DNA of 64,000 nucleotides from Puccinia triticina (GCF_026914185.1 NC_070569.1:3224001-3288000); one strand, 5' to 3'. Positions 21,001-32,625 are shown, counted from the stretch's first letter. Notes: generated by a model not told the origin, from the sequence alone. Program-made: numbers and translations.

Positions 21001-24000
21001 TAGGGATGAAAGTGGGTCGGGTCGACCCGGCGGGTACCCGGCCCGTGTCGGGTCTGGGGCCGGGTTCGGGTCGACCTTTGTCACAAAAACCCATTTTTGA
21101 CCCGACCCGCCTCAGACCCGCCAGATTTTTGGGTCGGGTTCGGGCAGCCATTTTGGCTGTCGGGTCGACCCGCCGACCCGTTTACAGACCCGCGCAGCAG
21201 GCGGGTACCCATGTAAAACACGTGGCCCCGCGCTCCCAGACTACATCAATTGCGCGGCCGGCGCTCCCACTGGGCCACCAATCATAGTTTGCGGGGCCGT
21301 GGCCCGTCAGCACTGAATATATGTACATATACTCAGGCTGCCGCTCTCAGCTACCGGCCTGTTACCCACGACTTCACCATGGCCAGGACCCGCTCTCAAC
21401 AAGTACGCCCCCTCAAGCGCAAGAAGCACGTCCCCTCCTCAACCAAAGACGATACCGGGGCAACTAACAACGCCAAGGGCTCTATTGATCAAGACCACCA
21501 GTCACCTGCGGAAAGTGAGGCCGAAGACAACATCCAAGTCCTGGACCCCAGTCAGCCCCGTGAATCCCAAGAAAAAGCTCCCCGCTCGGCAAACAAAGCT
21601 TCCCAAACCGGAGAAAAAAGTTTGTCTCAAGGCCAAAAACCGCGTAAAACCACAAGCGAGATATGGAACCACTTCAAACCCAGTGGGGAAGGTTGGTTGT
21701 TACTTTCTCTATTCTCTGAATCAAAAATATTCTAATGTTTATTTATTTTTATTTTGTTTGAATGTTGAAACAGGTGAAGAGAAAAGAGGACAATGTCGGT
21801 ACTGCCAGCAAACTTTATCTGCCAAAAGCTCGTGCGGAACGAAACACCTTTGGCGACACCTCGAACGATGCACCTCTTATCGATCACAAAGCAGGCAGAC
21901 TATGCTGCAAATCTCAAAGAATTCGACACCGGCCAATTGGGTGTTTTCTCAGCAGAAGTCCCGCGATCTTCTTGCGAAGATGGTCGTTACTGACAAACGT
22001 TCGTTCAAGTCGGTCAAGAGTAAGCTGTCCAGGGAATTTGTGGCGAGCTTACAACCTCAGTTCAAACTCTATAGTCGAATAACCGTCAAGAAAGACATCT
22101 TGGAGATGTATCACTCAACCAAAGCCAATATTGCCCTTGAGATCGTCGAAGCAAATCAAATCGCCTTAACAACTGACCTCTGGACGACTTCAAATCAAAC
22201 CCCCTACATGGTGATCTCAGCGCATTTCCTCTTGTCCGACTGGACTCTGAAAAAGCGACTCATCTCATTCAAGGAACTTCCGCCACCTCACACCGGATTG
22301 CTAATTGCTGAGCAGCTCTTCTCAGCGATTGTTGAATGGAAAGCTATCGACAAAGTCTCTTTTATTACTGTCGATAACGCCGCTGCAAACGATGTTGCCG
22401 TGGCTTGAGTCAAACAGTTACTTCAAGACAAAAGTCGATCCCCACCAATAATGGAAGGGAAGTTCTTCCATGTGCGATGCGCCGCACACATCATCAACCT
22501 GATCGTCAAAGATGGTTTGCATCAGCTCTCTCCCGCCATCAGCAAGATCCGAGACTCTGTCCGATATATCAGAAGTACCCCCTCCCGAAAGCGACAATTC
22601 AAAGAGGCTCTTGAGTTGACAAATATTGGAAATCTAGCCCAGCCAGTACTCGATGTGCCAACGCGCTGGAACTCGACATTTCATATGCTCAATTCGTCTA
22701 TACCGTACCGAGAGGCCTTTGAGAATCTAGCCCTGCAAGATGCGAACTATAACAACTGTCCTGCTGCCAAAGAGTGGGAGGAGATCACGGCAATGAAAGA
22801 TTTTCTTTCAATATTCAACACTGGTTAGTTGACATATTCATTTTATTTACTCTATCCATTTGAATAATGTACTCATTTTCAATTGTTTATTCTCAAACCC
22901 GCAGCAACATTGAAGCTGTGCATGACTCATTGTCCAACAGCCCACATGCTTTATGTGAATATAGTTAGAATAAAAAAGAAGCTGAACGATGTTCTTCAAT
23001 CCGGACCGACTGAACTTTGCGATCTAGTGGAACCGATGCAAGAAAAGTACGACAAATATTGGAAAAACCCTGAAGAGTCGGCCGCAATCTTCCTCGTCTT
23101 TGATCCGCAATACAAGCTTTCGCTCATCGAGTTTCTGCTCCTCGAAAACTGTGATTTGGACACAGACAAATGTGAAGTTCCGAAAAAAATTGATGGCATA
23201 ACAAAACAACTCTACGCCTTGTTCAACGAGTTCGCCTCCAACGCAAAACCAAAATCAAACACTTTGAATGCCTCTCAAGGCTCTCAATCGATCAACAATA
23301 GTACAACTTTAGATTCTAAAAATATGTTTGAAGACATTGAGGAAAGTTGCTTCAAGGAGTACCTTGCAAGCAAGATGACAAAGACTGTACCAACAGTCAC
23401 GGCTACGGCAGAACTTGATCTCTATCTGCAAGAAGGCACGGTTGCCGTCGATACTCCGTCGTTTGATATCCTCGATTGGTGGAAAACAAACGCAGTCCAA
23501 TTCCCAACCCTTTCAAAACTGGCGAGGTACTTCTTAATAGCACCAATGACATCAATAGCATCCGAGTCAGCCTTCTCAACTGGGGGAAGAGTGCTCAGCC
23601 CCTCTAGAAATCGGCTGAATCCCAAAACACTCGAAGCCCTTGTCTGCGGGCAAGATTGGATTAGAACCAACGAGGGCCTCTCTGACCAACAGCGCGAAGA
23701 ATCTGAGCTTGACTCCGACTGATATAGTATAAGTTCTGATGTTTTTTTATCCAACCTCTTTCACATTCATTGAAAAAATATCGATATTGTGTTATATATA
23801 CAGAATTACATTGAATAAATAAGACAGAATTACTAAATAAGAATGAGATTGATTGAATGATTTCCATGAGCTGTTGGCATGGAAATAAGCCATAAATATG
23901 GCTTGACCCAAATCCTGACCCGCCCCGACCCGGACCCGACTTCATCACAAGCAGGGTCGGGTTCGGGCAGTGCTAACCTGAATCCGACCCGACCCGCAAT

Positions 24001-24061
24001 TATACCCGGGTCGGGTTTGGGCACTGTTTTCCGACCCGAACCCGACCCGGTTTCATCCCTA
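21001..24061 (+). mobile_element. hAT DNA transposon, family A, second copy (A2)
   Basis: The 3061-bp element has a perfect 8-bp target duplication CCTCCAAT (20993-21000 and 24062-24069). Terminal repeats read TAGGGATGAAAGTGGGTCGG on the left and TAGGGATGAAACCGGGTCGG from the right. The GGGTCGGG/CCCGACCC-rich subterminal zones are 21013-21185 and 23915-24050. It carries one three-exon transposase gene, related to A1 but with a premature stop. Confidence 0.95.
21379..23722 (+). pseudogene. hAT transposase, family A2, one nonsense codon
   Basis: Exons 21379-21691, 21774-22823 and 22905-23722 sum to 2181 nt, a multiple of three, so no frameshift exists. Domains run from a Lys/Arg-rich start through a BED finger (CRYCQQTL, HLWRHLERC), the catalytic core (TTDLWTTSNQTPYM, HVRCAAHIINL), to the hAT dimerisation region (SIASESAFSTGGRVL). 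The single defect is TGA at 22406-22408. In copy A1 the aligned residue is Arg (ITRVISS), so a CGA-to-TGA transition is likely. The protein is recognisably related to A1 but clearly diverged, so the two are separate subfamilies and not recent sisters. Introns here use normal GT donors. Confidence 0.92.
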
Positions 24062-24092
24062 CCTCCAATCAATCAGTGGTAGATATCAATAT

Positions 24093-25378
24093 TAGGGGGT
24101 TTCAAAGTTGGCCAGATGCAACTTGCATGCACTTTTGCAACTTGGTGTTCAAGAATGAACAAGTGCATGCAAGCCACACTGTACTACACCCCCTAAGCCT
24201 GCTTGGATGTTTTTTTTTTTTGAAATTTGGTGTTCAATAAAGGGTCAGGCTTTAGACACGCCAAGAATTTACTACGCGCACGCCAAAAAAGGCGTGAACA
24301 TCCAACCACTCCAATATTTTTGGAGTGGGATGTGGCTCACTCCAAAACCAGGTCTTTTTTGGAGTGCACATCCCTGCACTCCATGCTGGTCCGGAGTGAA
24401 CACCTGCACACTCCTGTATATACCATTGTCTAGGGCCGGCGGAGGCCGGCCATCAAGCAAAAGCACTCCCCTCAATGGCCGGTCTGCGTCTGCGCCGGCC
24501 ATCAAGGAGAGTACATACACATACAAGTCCCTCAATGACAGGTCAGACCAGTCAGCGAGAGGACTGAACCCTCTTGATGACCGGGATCAACCGGTCATGG
24601 AGAGGACACAGTCCTCTCATTAACCAGGATCAACCGGTCAGTGAGAAGACTCAACCCTCTCAATGACAGGTCAGACCGGTCAGCAAGAGGACTGAACCAA
24701 CTGGTCATCAAGAGGGCAGTATCCTCTCAATGACAGGTCAGACCGGTCATTGATTGATGTCCGTTTTGTCCGGCAGGTAGCTTCCTGTTGTAGGGTCCCC
24801 GGTCATTGAGAGGGCTGTGTCCTCTCGATGACCAGTTGGTCCCAGTCATCAAGAGGGCCAAGTCTCTTGATGACCGGTCAATCCCAGTTGTTGAGAGGGT
24901 TGAGTCTTCTTGATGACCGGCCGATCCCGGTCATTGAGAGGGCAGTATCCTCTTGATGACCAGTTGGTTCCGGTCATTGAGAGGGTTCAGTCCTCTTGCT
25001 GACTGGTCTGACCTGCCATTGAGAGGGTTGTATGTGTATGTACTCTGCCCAATGGCCGGTGCAGACCGGCCATCAAGGGGAGTGCTATTGCTCAATGGCC
25101 AGCCTCCACTGGCCCTGGACAAGGGTACATACCAGAGTGTCCAGGTGTTCACTCCAAAACAGCATGGAGTGCAAGGATTTGCACTCCAAAAAAGATCTGG
25201 TTTTGGAGTGAACCACATCCCACTCCAACAAATATTGGAGTGGTCAGAGGTTCACACCTTTTTTGGTGTGCGCGTAGTAAATCATTGGCGTGCCTAAAGC
25301 CCAACCCTTCAATAAAAGCCTTGAACACCAACTTGCAAAAGTGCATGCAAGTTGTGCATGGCCAACTTTGAACCCCCA
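24093..25378. mobile_element. 1.3-kb foldback element with palindromic array core
   Basis: Outer arms of over 400 bp are reverse complements. The left arm starts TAGGGGGTTTCAAAGTTGGCC and runs through ACTCCAATATTTTTGGAGTG; the right arm ends in GGCCAACTTTGAACCCCCA. The inner 24440-25110 core is an array of CCTCTCAATGACAGGTCAGACCGGTC-like units on alternating strands. It ends exactly where the PIF/Harbinger terminus begins (25379). No transposase is encoded. Confidence 0.88.
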
Positions 25379-25656
25379 AGCATCTGCATTGGTCGCGGAT
25401 TAAGGAGGGATTAGCGTAGCTAATCCTCCTTGGCATCCGCATTTGGTCCAATTTAGTTGGACTAAACTCCTCCTTGGAGTACGATTTGGAGTAAACAGGA
25501 GTAACTTTACTCCTTGCTACTCCTGGGAGTAAGAGCAACTTGAATATGCAAAACACCCTGGATTAAGCCAGAGTAGCTCTATGTAGCCATCTCAGCCGTG
25601 GTACACCCACCTATTGCCCCATCTACACATCAAAAGCTGCCCCAGAATACCATCCC

Positions 25657-27406
25657 ATGCCTGCCGCAACGGCCCAGAATGCTTCAGCCCCATCACTGGC
25701 CCCTGCCAAAAACTCTCCCGCTGCAGCAACAAATACAACCAAACGCCAAGGACCCAATTTCACCGCGGAGGAAGACAAGCAGCATGCAAAAAGCTGGGTT
25801 AGGATTTTGGAAGATGATATCTGGTCTAATAATCAAAAGATAGATGATTTTTGGTCTTGGATACTTCAAGATTTCAATCAGTTCAGCCTGGGACCTTCAC
25901 GTGGTGCTGATGGTTTATCAACCAGGTGAGATGCCTGTCATTCAATTTTCAATGTAAGAAAAACTTCTGACATGTCTTTCTGATATAAATAGGTGGAAAA
26001 CTTTGCAAAAAGCCTGCCTCAAGTTCTGTGCGCTGTACAATTGAATTGAGAAGAACCCTGCCTCAGGCTCTTCATCTGAAGATTGGATGATGAGCGCCCG
26101 CAAGCAGTATCTTGATCAAGAGCATCACAGATTTTTTTTTTTTGATTGGCTGTGGCAACTCCTGAGACATGTGGCCAAGTTCAGGACCCTAGGCGGAAAA
26201 GCAACCACCAGCCAAGCTCAAGGACAAAATCAAGCATCTCTCCCTCTACAGCCAGCCGCATCCCTATTGCCAGCCAATCCTCAGCCCAACAACCCTTGTT
26301 CTCACCCCAAAGGTGAAGAATTAACTAGCAGAAGCCCCGTACTGAAATCAAAGGATTGGGAGTGCCCCATGGGTATTAAAACCGCCAAACGTCTTGAAGC
26401 TGAGGAAATGTACAAACAAAAAAAGATGAAGATGCTTGAATTGGCGCATGATGACTCAGTGAAACATTCGGCCAAAGAAAAATGCGGAAACAACATACAA
26501 GCCGAGTTAGTTGAGATTGACCAACAAAAAACAAACCTTAACTGCATGCTTCAAAGCGTTGATGATTGCCCAGACAAGCTCTCGCAACAGTTTCTCATAT
26601 TGGAGAAGCAGATGATTATGGAAGCTAGCAACGTTGTAAACGCTGCGCTGCGCTAAAAAAAGCGGTCATTTAGCGCAGCGCAGCGGTCACATGGCTATGT
26701 CCCAGAGGCAAGTAGCGGAAGCTGTTGAAAAAACCGCTGCGCTACTCGCTACGCGCAGCGGTTGACCACTACCCACCCAGGGCAATTAGTGATAGCGCAG
26801 CGGAAGTGGAAATCTGCTGCGCTATCCGCTAATTTAGCGGATAGCGGAATTTAACTGCATGTTAAACCTCTTTTAACATGATTTAGACCATTTTCTTTCT
26901 TCTTTTTCAAACCGCTGCGCTACTGCTGAAGCGCAGCGGTTCAGCGCTATGTGACCGCTTTTTTTAGCACGCTAAAATTATCTTTTTTTTCCCAGGAAAA
27001 CAAAAAGCAGTTAGCGCAGCGGTCTGGCCGCTGCGCGCAGCGTGTAGCGCAGCGGCACAAAAAACCGCTGCGCTAAAAGCAGCGCAGCTGTTACAACGTT
27101 GAAGCTAGAAGGAAAGCTATGGTGGCAGCAAAAAATCAACCACCTGTAACACCATCCTCTTCCAAAACACCTTCAAGACCTCCCTCTTCTTCCGAGACAC
27201 CCTCAAGACTTCCAGAATCTTCCAAAACACCAGTGAGACCTCCCGCATCAGGAAGGCAAAGCCGTGAACAACAGGGCATCAGCCATGAAGAAGATTGCGC
27301 TACTGATGATGATTCTTTGCCTGAAGATGTTCTCCCTACTCAAACCCAACACAGCGCCCCTTCTGATAATCTCAAGCATGTTCCACTTGACCCACTCCTC
27401 TTTTAA
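25657..27406 (+). pseudogene. PIF/Harbinger ORF1, Myb/SANT-like DNA-binding protein, broken
   Basis: After a Pro/Ala-rich start comes a Myb/SANT-like region (FTAEEDKQHAKSWVRI, FWSWILQDFN). An intron (25926-25992) follows, then WKTLQKACLKFCALY and, later, the downstream conserved phrase DWECPMGIKTAKR. Such proteins help the transposase enter the nucleus and bind the termini. An in-frame TGA lies at 26042-26044. The frame is also interrupted at 26637 by a 457-bp MITE; ignoring it, the reading passes straight from MEASNV into EARRKAMVAAKNQ and on to a Ser/Pro-rich tail ending at 27406. The gene is therefore dead by at least two events. Confidence 0.82.
26637..27093. mobile_element. GCGCAGCGG-rich MITE inside Harbinger ORF1
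   Basis: The 457-bp insertion has an 8-bp target duplication CAACGTTG (26629-26636 and 27094-27101), itself a palindrome, suggesting hAT-type transposition. Its ends (TAAACGCTGCGCTGCGC and, from the right, TAACAGCTGCGCTGC) and interior are built almost entirely of the words AGCGCAGCGG and CCGCTGCGCTA in both orientations. Confidence 0.9.
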
Positions 27407-27663
27407 TTCAAATTCAAAACAACACACAGACAGACAGGGTTTTTTATCCATTTTTTTCCTGGTCTTGATGTGTTTTCTTTCCATTATTTCCCTCAAACTT
27501 TTGATTCTATCTTTTCTCTCTCTTAAACTCTGAAATGTTTTAGTTGTTAGATCATATCTCACTTATCAAAAATGAAAACAAAGTATTGATTGCCAGAAAA
27601 AAACAAGTTTTTTTAAAGGAAGTGAGTGGAAGAAAATCAGGATGAAGGAATTTCATCTCAATT

Positions 27664-28783
27664 AATAGGGGGTTTCAAAGTAGACCCGCGCCTGCATGCA
27701 GGTCACTTTGCATAACCCAGTTTTGCAGTGTGGTGCTCTATTCCAAACCATAAGTGGTATTTTATTGCTTTCCTTTACATATATTCATCATTACATTACC
27801 TATTTCCCCATAAAACTTCACAAATACCTCATTATTATTGCATATTCAGATTCTACGCCAAATTTCATCTATAGTCACTCATACATAGTACCCCCTTATC
27901 TTCAATGGTTCAGTAGTTATAGAGGATATAAGACTTACAGAAAACCTACAGTCTTCATTAGTTACAATACTCATTTCATGAGTAACTTACGTGAATCATT
28001 TCATTACATTCTTTTTACAGATATATTCTCACATACTAAACCCTTTACATAATTTACTCATTATGTACTATGCCTATTGTACACATTACATCATTGGATC
28101 TGTGCTTACCTCTTTCAGTAGTGCTCATCATTACAAGCTGTTACTATGTTCACATCACTTTCCCCATTTGTACAATCTTTTATTCCCATAGCCAGAACCT
28201 TTCCCCATTTGTACAACCTTCATTCCCATAGCCAGAACTCCTCATTGTCTGTGCTCATCTTTCCTTCATATAAGAACTGTTCTTCCCCCCCTCACTTGTA
28301 CCCCAGCAGAGCCCTAGCCAACCTATGAAAGATTTATGCAGAATTCTAGATACAGAAATTATAGTTAGAAATTACTCATCACCCATTGATATCAGTGCAG
28401 TTGCTCCTGAACCCATTGCTATTGAACCTTGCCATTGCATTCCCCTCTTCTCATCACTGCTCCAACCCTCTCACCCTCAGTAGTCAGTAGTCAGCTCATA
28501 GTACTAGTTCCTAAGATCAAGTAGAAATCAGCCACACCTTTTCTTCTTTTTCTTAGTGTTACTCTCATCCCCTCAGCATTAGTCAGGAAGGCAGCCTCAT
28601 CAGCACCCTTGCATAGCTTACATTAGTACTAGTGTTGCTATACATTTCCCTTCCAAGCTCTATTCTCCCCTTTGAGTAGTTCCACAGCGGGGAGACTGCA
28701 AGTCAACGTTCAACATTTGAGCTGAATGCTGGCTTGCCTTGCCTTGCAAGTGGCATGCACGGGTCTACTTTGAATCCTGCTAA
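27664..28783. mobile_element. non-autonomous element with AGGGGGTTTCAAAGT terminus, nested in Harbinger
   Basis: The left end AATAGGGGGTTTCAAAGTAG continues with ACCCGCGCCTGCATG. The right end read inward is ATTAGCAGGATTCAAAGTAG followed by ACCCGTGCATG. The terminus resembles that of the 24093 foldback. About 1.1 kb of A/T-rich interior shows no convincing gene. Confidence 0.75.
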
Positions 28784-28959
28784 TGTAGCCTTCCTTACGC
28801 GATGAATTCCACAAGTTAGTGATGAGATTGCTGGTCAGATTGTGATGAATCAACTCCAATCGCATTTCAATACCACATATACGCTGTTTGCGAAGGGAGT
28901 AAGGTTCAGGTTGTGGAGGAAATATCTTCGTTGAGGCTGGGAGTGGTGGGTAGATTTTT

Positions 28960-30154
28960 GGAACTGCTCAAGATTCAACAATCATGTTATGAAGAATGAT
29001 ACAGGTAGTCATGATTGCATTCAAGTTGCCTGGGTACCAACTCATAGCCAGTGCACTTAGAATCTTGAACTGCCCTTGCAATGCGGCAAACGTTCTTTCA
29101 ATGTCTTTCCGAAATGATTCTTGCCTTTTGGTGAAAAGTTTGGTCGCTCAATCTTGTGTGACTAAAGAATTTGACTGGATTAAAGTTGACCATGGGTAGT
29201 AGATGCCGTCAACGAGGTAGTAAGGCATCTTATAAACATTGCCTTCAACTTTGAATTCTACCCCCCAAGATGTCCCTGCTAGCGCTAAATCAAATAGGGG
29301 TGATCAATCCAAGACATTTTTATTGTTTAGAGATCCACATGTCCCAAAAACCAAGTGCCAGATCCAGGTATCTTTGGTGGCCACCGCTTCCAAAACCACC
29401 GTTGGGGTCTTCTCTTTTCCTTGGAACTGACTGCTCAGCAATGTTGGACAATTCTTCCATTCCCAATTCATGCAATCAAGGCTGCTGATACATCCAGGAA
29501 AACCTCTAGCTGCGTTTTTGGCGAGTATCTTCTTCAAATTGTCTTCGTTTGGAGCACGTAGGTAGGTCAGTCCGTACATCTCTTGAATTGCTGCACAGAA
29601 CTCTGCCATGTTTTCTCGGGCTGTTGTCTCTCCAAGCCAACAGTACTCATTGGTGGCATCAAGGGGAAGTGCGTAAGCCAACTGTCAAATGACCGCCATT
29701 AGCTTTTGATGAGGACTTGAGCCAAGTTTTCCGGTACAATCCTACAGGGATGGAAGAGTGAGACTCTTCAGTTTGGACTTTGTATCCAAGTTGAAAAGAA
29801 TAAGAACAGACTCACCGGCTTTTGAACAAAGTAACGGTATCGTGCAGTAAGGTCTTCTAGAATACGCAAAAAAAGCCCCTTCTCCATGCGATAACAACAA
29901 GAAAAATCACAAGGGCTGTAATGCAAGCCCTTGTTGAAGTAGTCACTCATAGGTTTTTTGTGATCTTCCAGATGACCCCGGTCCTTATTGGGCTGACGAC
30001 TCTTGATTGATGGTTGGGTATTGTCCTTGGAGTTGCTAGAACTGAGATAATCCATATCAGCTTTGTTCAGGAGGTCTTGGGTTGTTTGGCGGGTATATAA
30101 GGTGTTTCGTTGTGTATTGAAGTCTTCATCGTTGAAGAGGAATCTTGGTGTCAT
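28960..30154 (-). pseudogene. PIF/Harbinger DDE transposase (DDE_4 type), broken
   Basis: The 5' exon (30154 to about 29815, GTGAGT donor) gives an N-terminal region with DYFNKGLHYSPCDFSCCYRM. The next exon contains the catalytic start GFPGCISSLDCMNWEWKNCP and TWIWHLVFGTCGSLNNKNVL. The distal part reads QESFRKDIERTFAALQGQF and CIILHNMIVES, all typical of this transposase family. Two in-frame TGA codons are visible: 29685-29687 (where Arg is usual before LAYALPLDA) and 29304-29306 (Arg expected before SPLF). Neither is compensated, so the gene is inactive. Confidence 0.85.
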
Positions 30155-30329
30155 TGTTGTGGAGTAAAATTGAGCTGATGCGGGTGAACAGAGCTGCTCA
30201 AGGAGTAGCCAGTTAATCTTGATTTTACACCGTATTAATGCGGGTGACAGGTAGGATTAGCGCTAATCTGGTATTAAGCTAATCTACTCCAACCCCAGTT
30301 ACTCCCGCACCAATGCAGATGCTATAATA

Positions 30330-31505
30330 CTGATGTTCACGGCAACAATTCAACAAGTTGGCAGAGTTAACTCAGAAAACCACTCTTGATAGTAGCCGCA
30401 CAAGGCTACCATCTCACACACTCCATAGCAACAGAGAATAAGGAAGAAACAGAAGTGTTAAGAGAAGTGCTGCCAAGTGAGGGAGCTGGGAAAAGCAGTA
30501 AGCCTTTTGCTGTGTGGACAGGCAGAGGCAGAGGGTTTTCAGAACTCAGACAGAGGAAGGGGAACTTACAATAGGATGTGAGGGCTCTAGATGAGCTTTC
30601 AGATTGATATTTGCTGATGGCTGGAGGGAGGAAGAAGGAAATGGGGAAGAGAGAGAGTCACTTTTGTAGACAAGTGGTGACTGGAGAACAGCAAAAAGAT
30701 AGTCATCAAGCCAGACTTGGTGCAAAGGAGGGAACGGCGGGTGGAGGGATGATGTGGCACTTGAATCCCCAAGATCCCGGTGGAAGAGAGGTGCTTTTGT
30801 AATAGAAATACAAGCGGTAAGTGGAGGAGAACAGAACAGAGAGAGCCATTGAGCTAGACTTGGTGAGAGGGAGGAATGACAGGTGGACTTGGAGAAATGA
30901 AAAGCAGAGAAGAGAAGAGGGAGCCTGGATCCCCAAGAGACCAGTTGGGATTGGGCTTGTGCGAATCCAGAAAATGCAAGCTTTGTCTGAAAACCTCCTC
31001 CAAAAGGTTTTGAAAAAGGAGAGAAACTTTTCTTCAACAGGAGAAATTTTCCAAAACCCCCATCAGTAGTTTTGGAAACTTTCTTCTTTTCAAGAAAAGT
31101 TTCTCCCAACTTCTTGGGGTGGCCAAACCATTGTGAAACTTTTTTTAAAATAAAGTTCTGAAAAAAGGTATTGTAAACCATGTTGAAAATTTTTGGAGTG
31201 AGAAGCTCTGCCCAAATGTTTCTGAAAACTTTTCAAATTGGTCCAGGGAGGGCAGAAACTTTCCCAAAACCACCGTGACCTACAAACTGAAAACTTCTTT
31301 GAAAACCATTTGAAAACCCTGAAACTTTTCTGGAACCACATTGGAGCTGTGGAATGTTTTGGACAAACTTTTCACACCCAAAAACTTTTCCCAGAACCAA
31401 TCTCAAACCAAAAAAAAATTTAAACACCACTTGAAAACCTGAAACTTTTCACATTGGTAACAAGAAACTTTTCTTGCAGCCATGGTGTATGTCAGAAACC
31501 AAAAT
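30330..31505. other. repeat-rich intergenic DNA, no gene recognised
   Basis: From about 31000 to 31470 the sequence repeats the word GAAACTTTTC (and GAAAACTTTTC) many times with short unique linkers, as a degenerate short-period satellite. The A/G-rich 30420-30940 stretch has only chance reading frames. Confidence 0.5.
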
Positions 31506-31511
31506 GTAAGT

Positions 31512-31585
31512 TGTGCACTATGGGATTTGAACCCATGTCCTCAACCTTCATGAGTGATGCTTTTTACCAACTAAGCTAAGTGCGC
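31512..31585 (-). other. tRNA-like sequence, second copy (probable tRNA-derived pseudogene)
   Basis: Read on the minus strand it has an acceptor helix GCGCACT/AGTGCAC with one mismatch, an A-box TTAGCTTAGTTGG, and a B-box GGTTCAAATCCC in a paired T-arm. The anticodon arm around CTCATGA pairs poorly, as in the copy at 11236. It directly borders a palindromic array, again like that copy. Confidence 0.55.
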
Positions 31586-31589
31586 TGTT

Positions 31590-32625
31590 GCACACTGCGG
31601 GCATCTCGATGTTGCTGCGGACCGCAGCAACATCTGACAATTCAGTGGGGATTTGAACCCTGCACGACAAGTATTGCAGCGACACTTGGCCGGCTGTCCA
31701 TCAGCCGGCCACCAGGGTATGTACACACAACGTACCTCTTGATGGCCGGCACAATGACCGGTCACTGAGAGGAGTATGCACTCCTCTAGATGGCTGGCCC
31801 AAGGACTGGCCATCAGGAGGAGTCCTTGTGCCGGCCGTTGAGAGTTGTCCCCACTCCTCTCAATGACCAGCATAACGGCTGGTCATCGGGAGGAGGAGTC
31901 CACACTCCTCTCAATGACCAGCACAAGGACCATTCATCGGGAGGAGGAATCCATACTCCTCTCAATGCCAACACAGGCCGGCGTTGAGAGGAGTACATGC
32001 ACCTTGATGCCCGGTCTGTGCCGTCCATTGAGGGAAGTGTGTATGTACTCCACCGATGACCGGGCCTTGGGCCAGCCATTGAGAGGAGTGCGTACTCCTC
32101 TCGGTTACAGGTTGTTGTGCCGGCCATTGAGAGGTTTCTGTACTCCTCTTGACGCCGGTTGTGCTGGCATCAAGAGGAGTGTAGACTCCTCCCAATGAAC
32201 CGGCCTTGGGCCAGCCATCAAGAGGAGTGTAGACTCCTCCCGATGACCGGGCCTTGGGCCAGCCATTGAGAGGAGTGCGTACTCCTCTTGGTTACTGGTT
32301 GTTGTGCCAGCCATCGAGAGGTGTCTGTACTCCTCTTGACGCCGGTGTGTGCTGGCATCAAGAGGAGTGTAGACTCCTCCTGATGACTGGTCCATGAGCT
32401 GGTCACCGAGAGGAGTGTGTAATCTTCTCAATGGCCGGCACAAGGACCGGTCATTGAGAGGTTGTTATGTATGTACTGCGGTGGCCAGCTGTCCAAAGGC
32501 AAATCAGCCGGCCAGATGTTGCTGCAGCTGCATTCTAATATGCAGCATGCTGATGTCGCTGCGGCCCACAGCAACAGCAAGATGCCCGCAGTGGCATCTG
32601 GTGCTCAATTCACTGTATGGTTACC
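31590..32625. mobile_element. foldback element with CTCTCAATGACCGG array core, copy 2
   Basis: Outer inverted segments (about 31592-31730 and 32470-32605) share GATGTTGCTGCGG/CCGCAGCAACATC and GGCCGGCTGTCC-type words in opposite orientation. The interior repeats ACTCCTCTCAATGACCGGC and its complement about twenty times. The core is homologous to the arrays at 11010, 18355 and 24440. Confidence 0.78.

Larger units (their letters stand above)
25379..30323. mobile_element. PIF/Harbinger DNA transposon, decayed, with nested insertions
   Basis: Inverted termini AGCATCTGCATTGGTCGCGG (left) and AGCATCTGCATTGGTGCGGG (right, read inward) enclose the two genes typical of this superfamily: a Myb/SANT-like protein on the plus strand and a DDE transposase on the minus strand, convergent. 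At least two other elements are inserted inside (26637-27093 and about 27664-28783). Both genes carry nonsense codons. Typical 3-bp target duplications are not visible because the left end abuts the foldback element. Confidence 0.85.

Noticed and set aside
30546..31181. 211-codon minus-strand frame rich in Ser/Pro/Leu
   Set aside because: It covers an A/G-rich stretch and a degenerate GAAACTTTTC satellite; no domain, likely chance.
31640..31668. GGTTCAAATCCC B-box-like string near a foldback edge
   Set aside because: There is no matching A-box or cloverleaf; it is probably a fragment.
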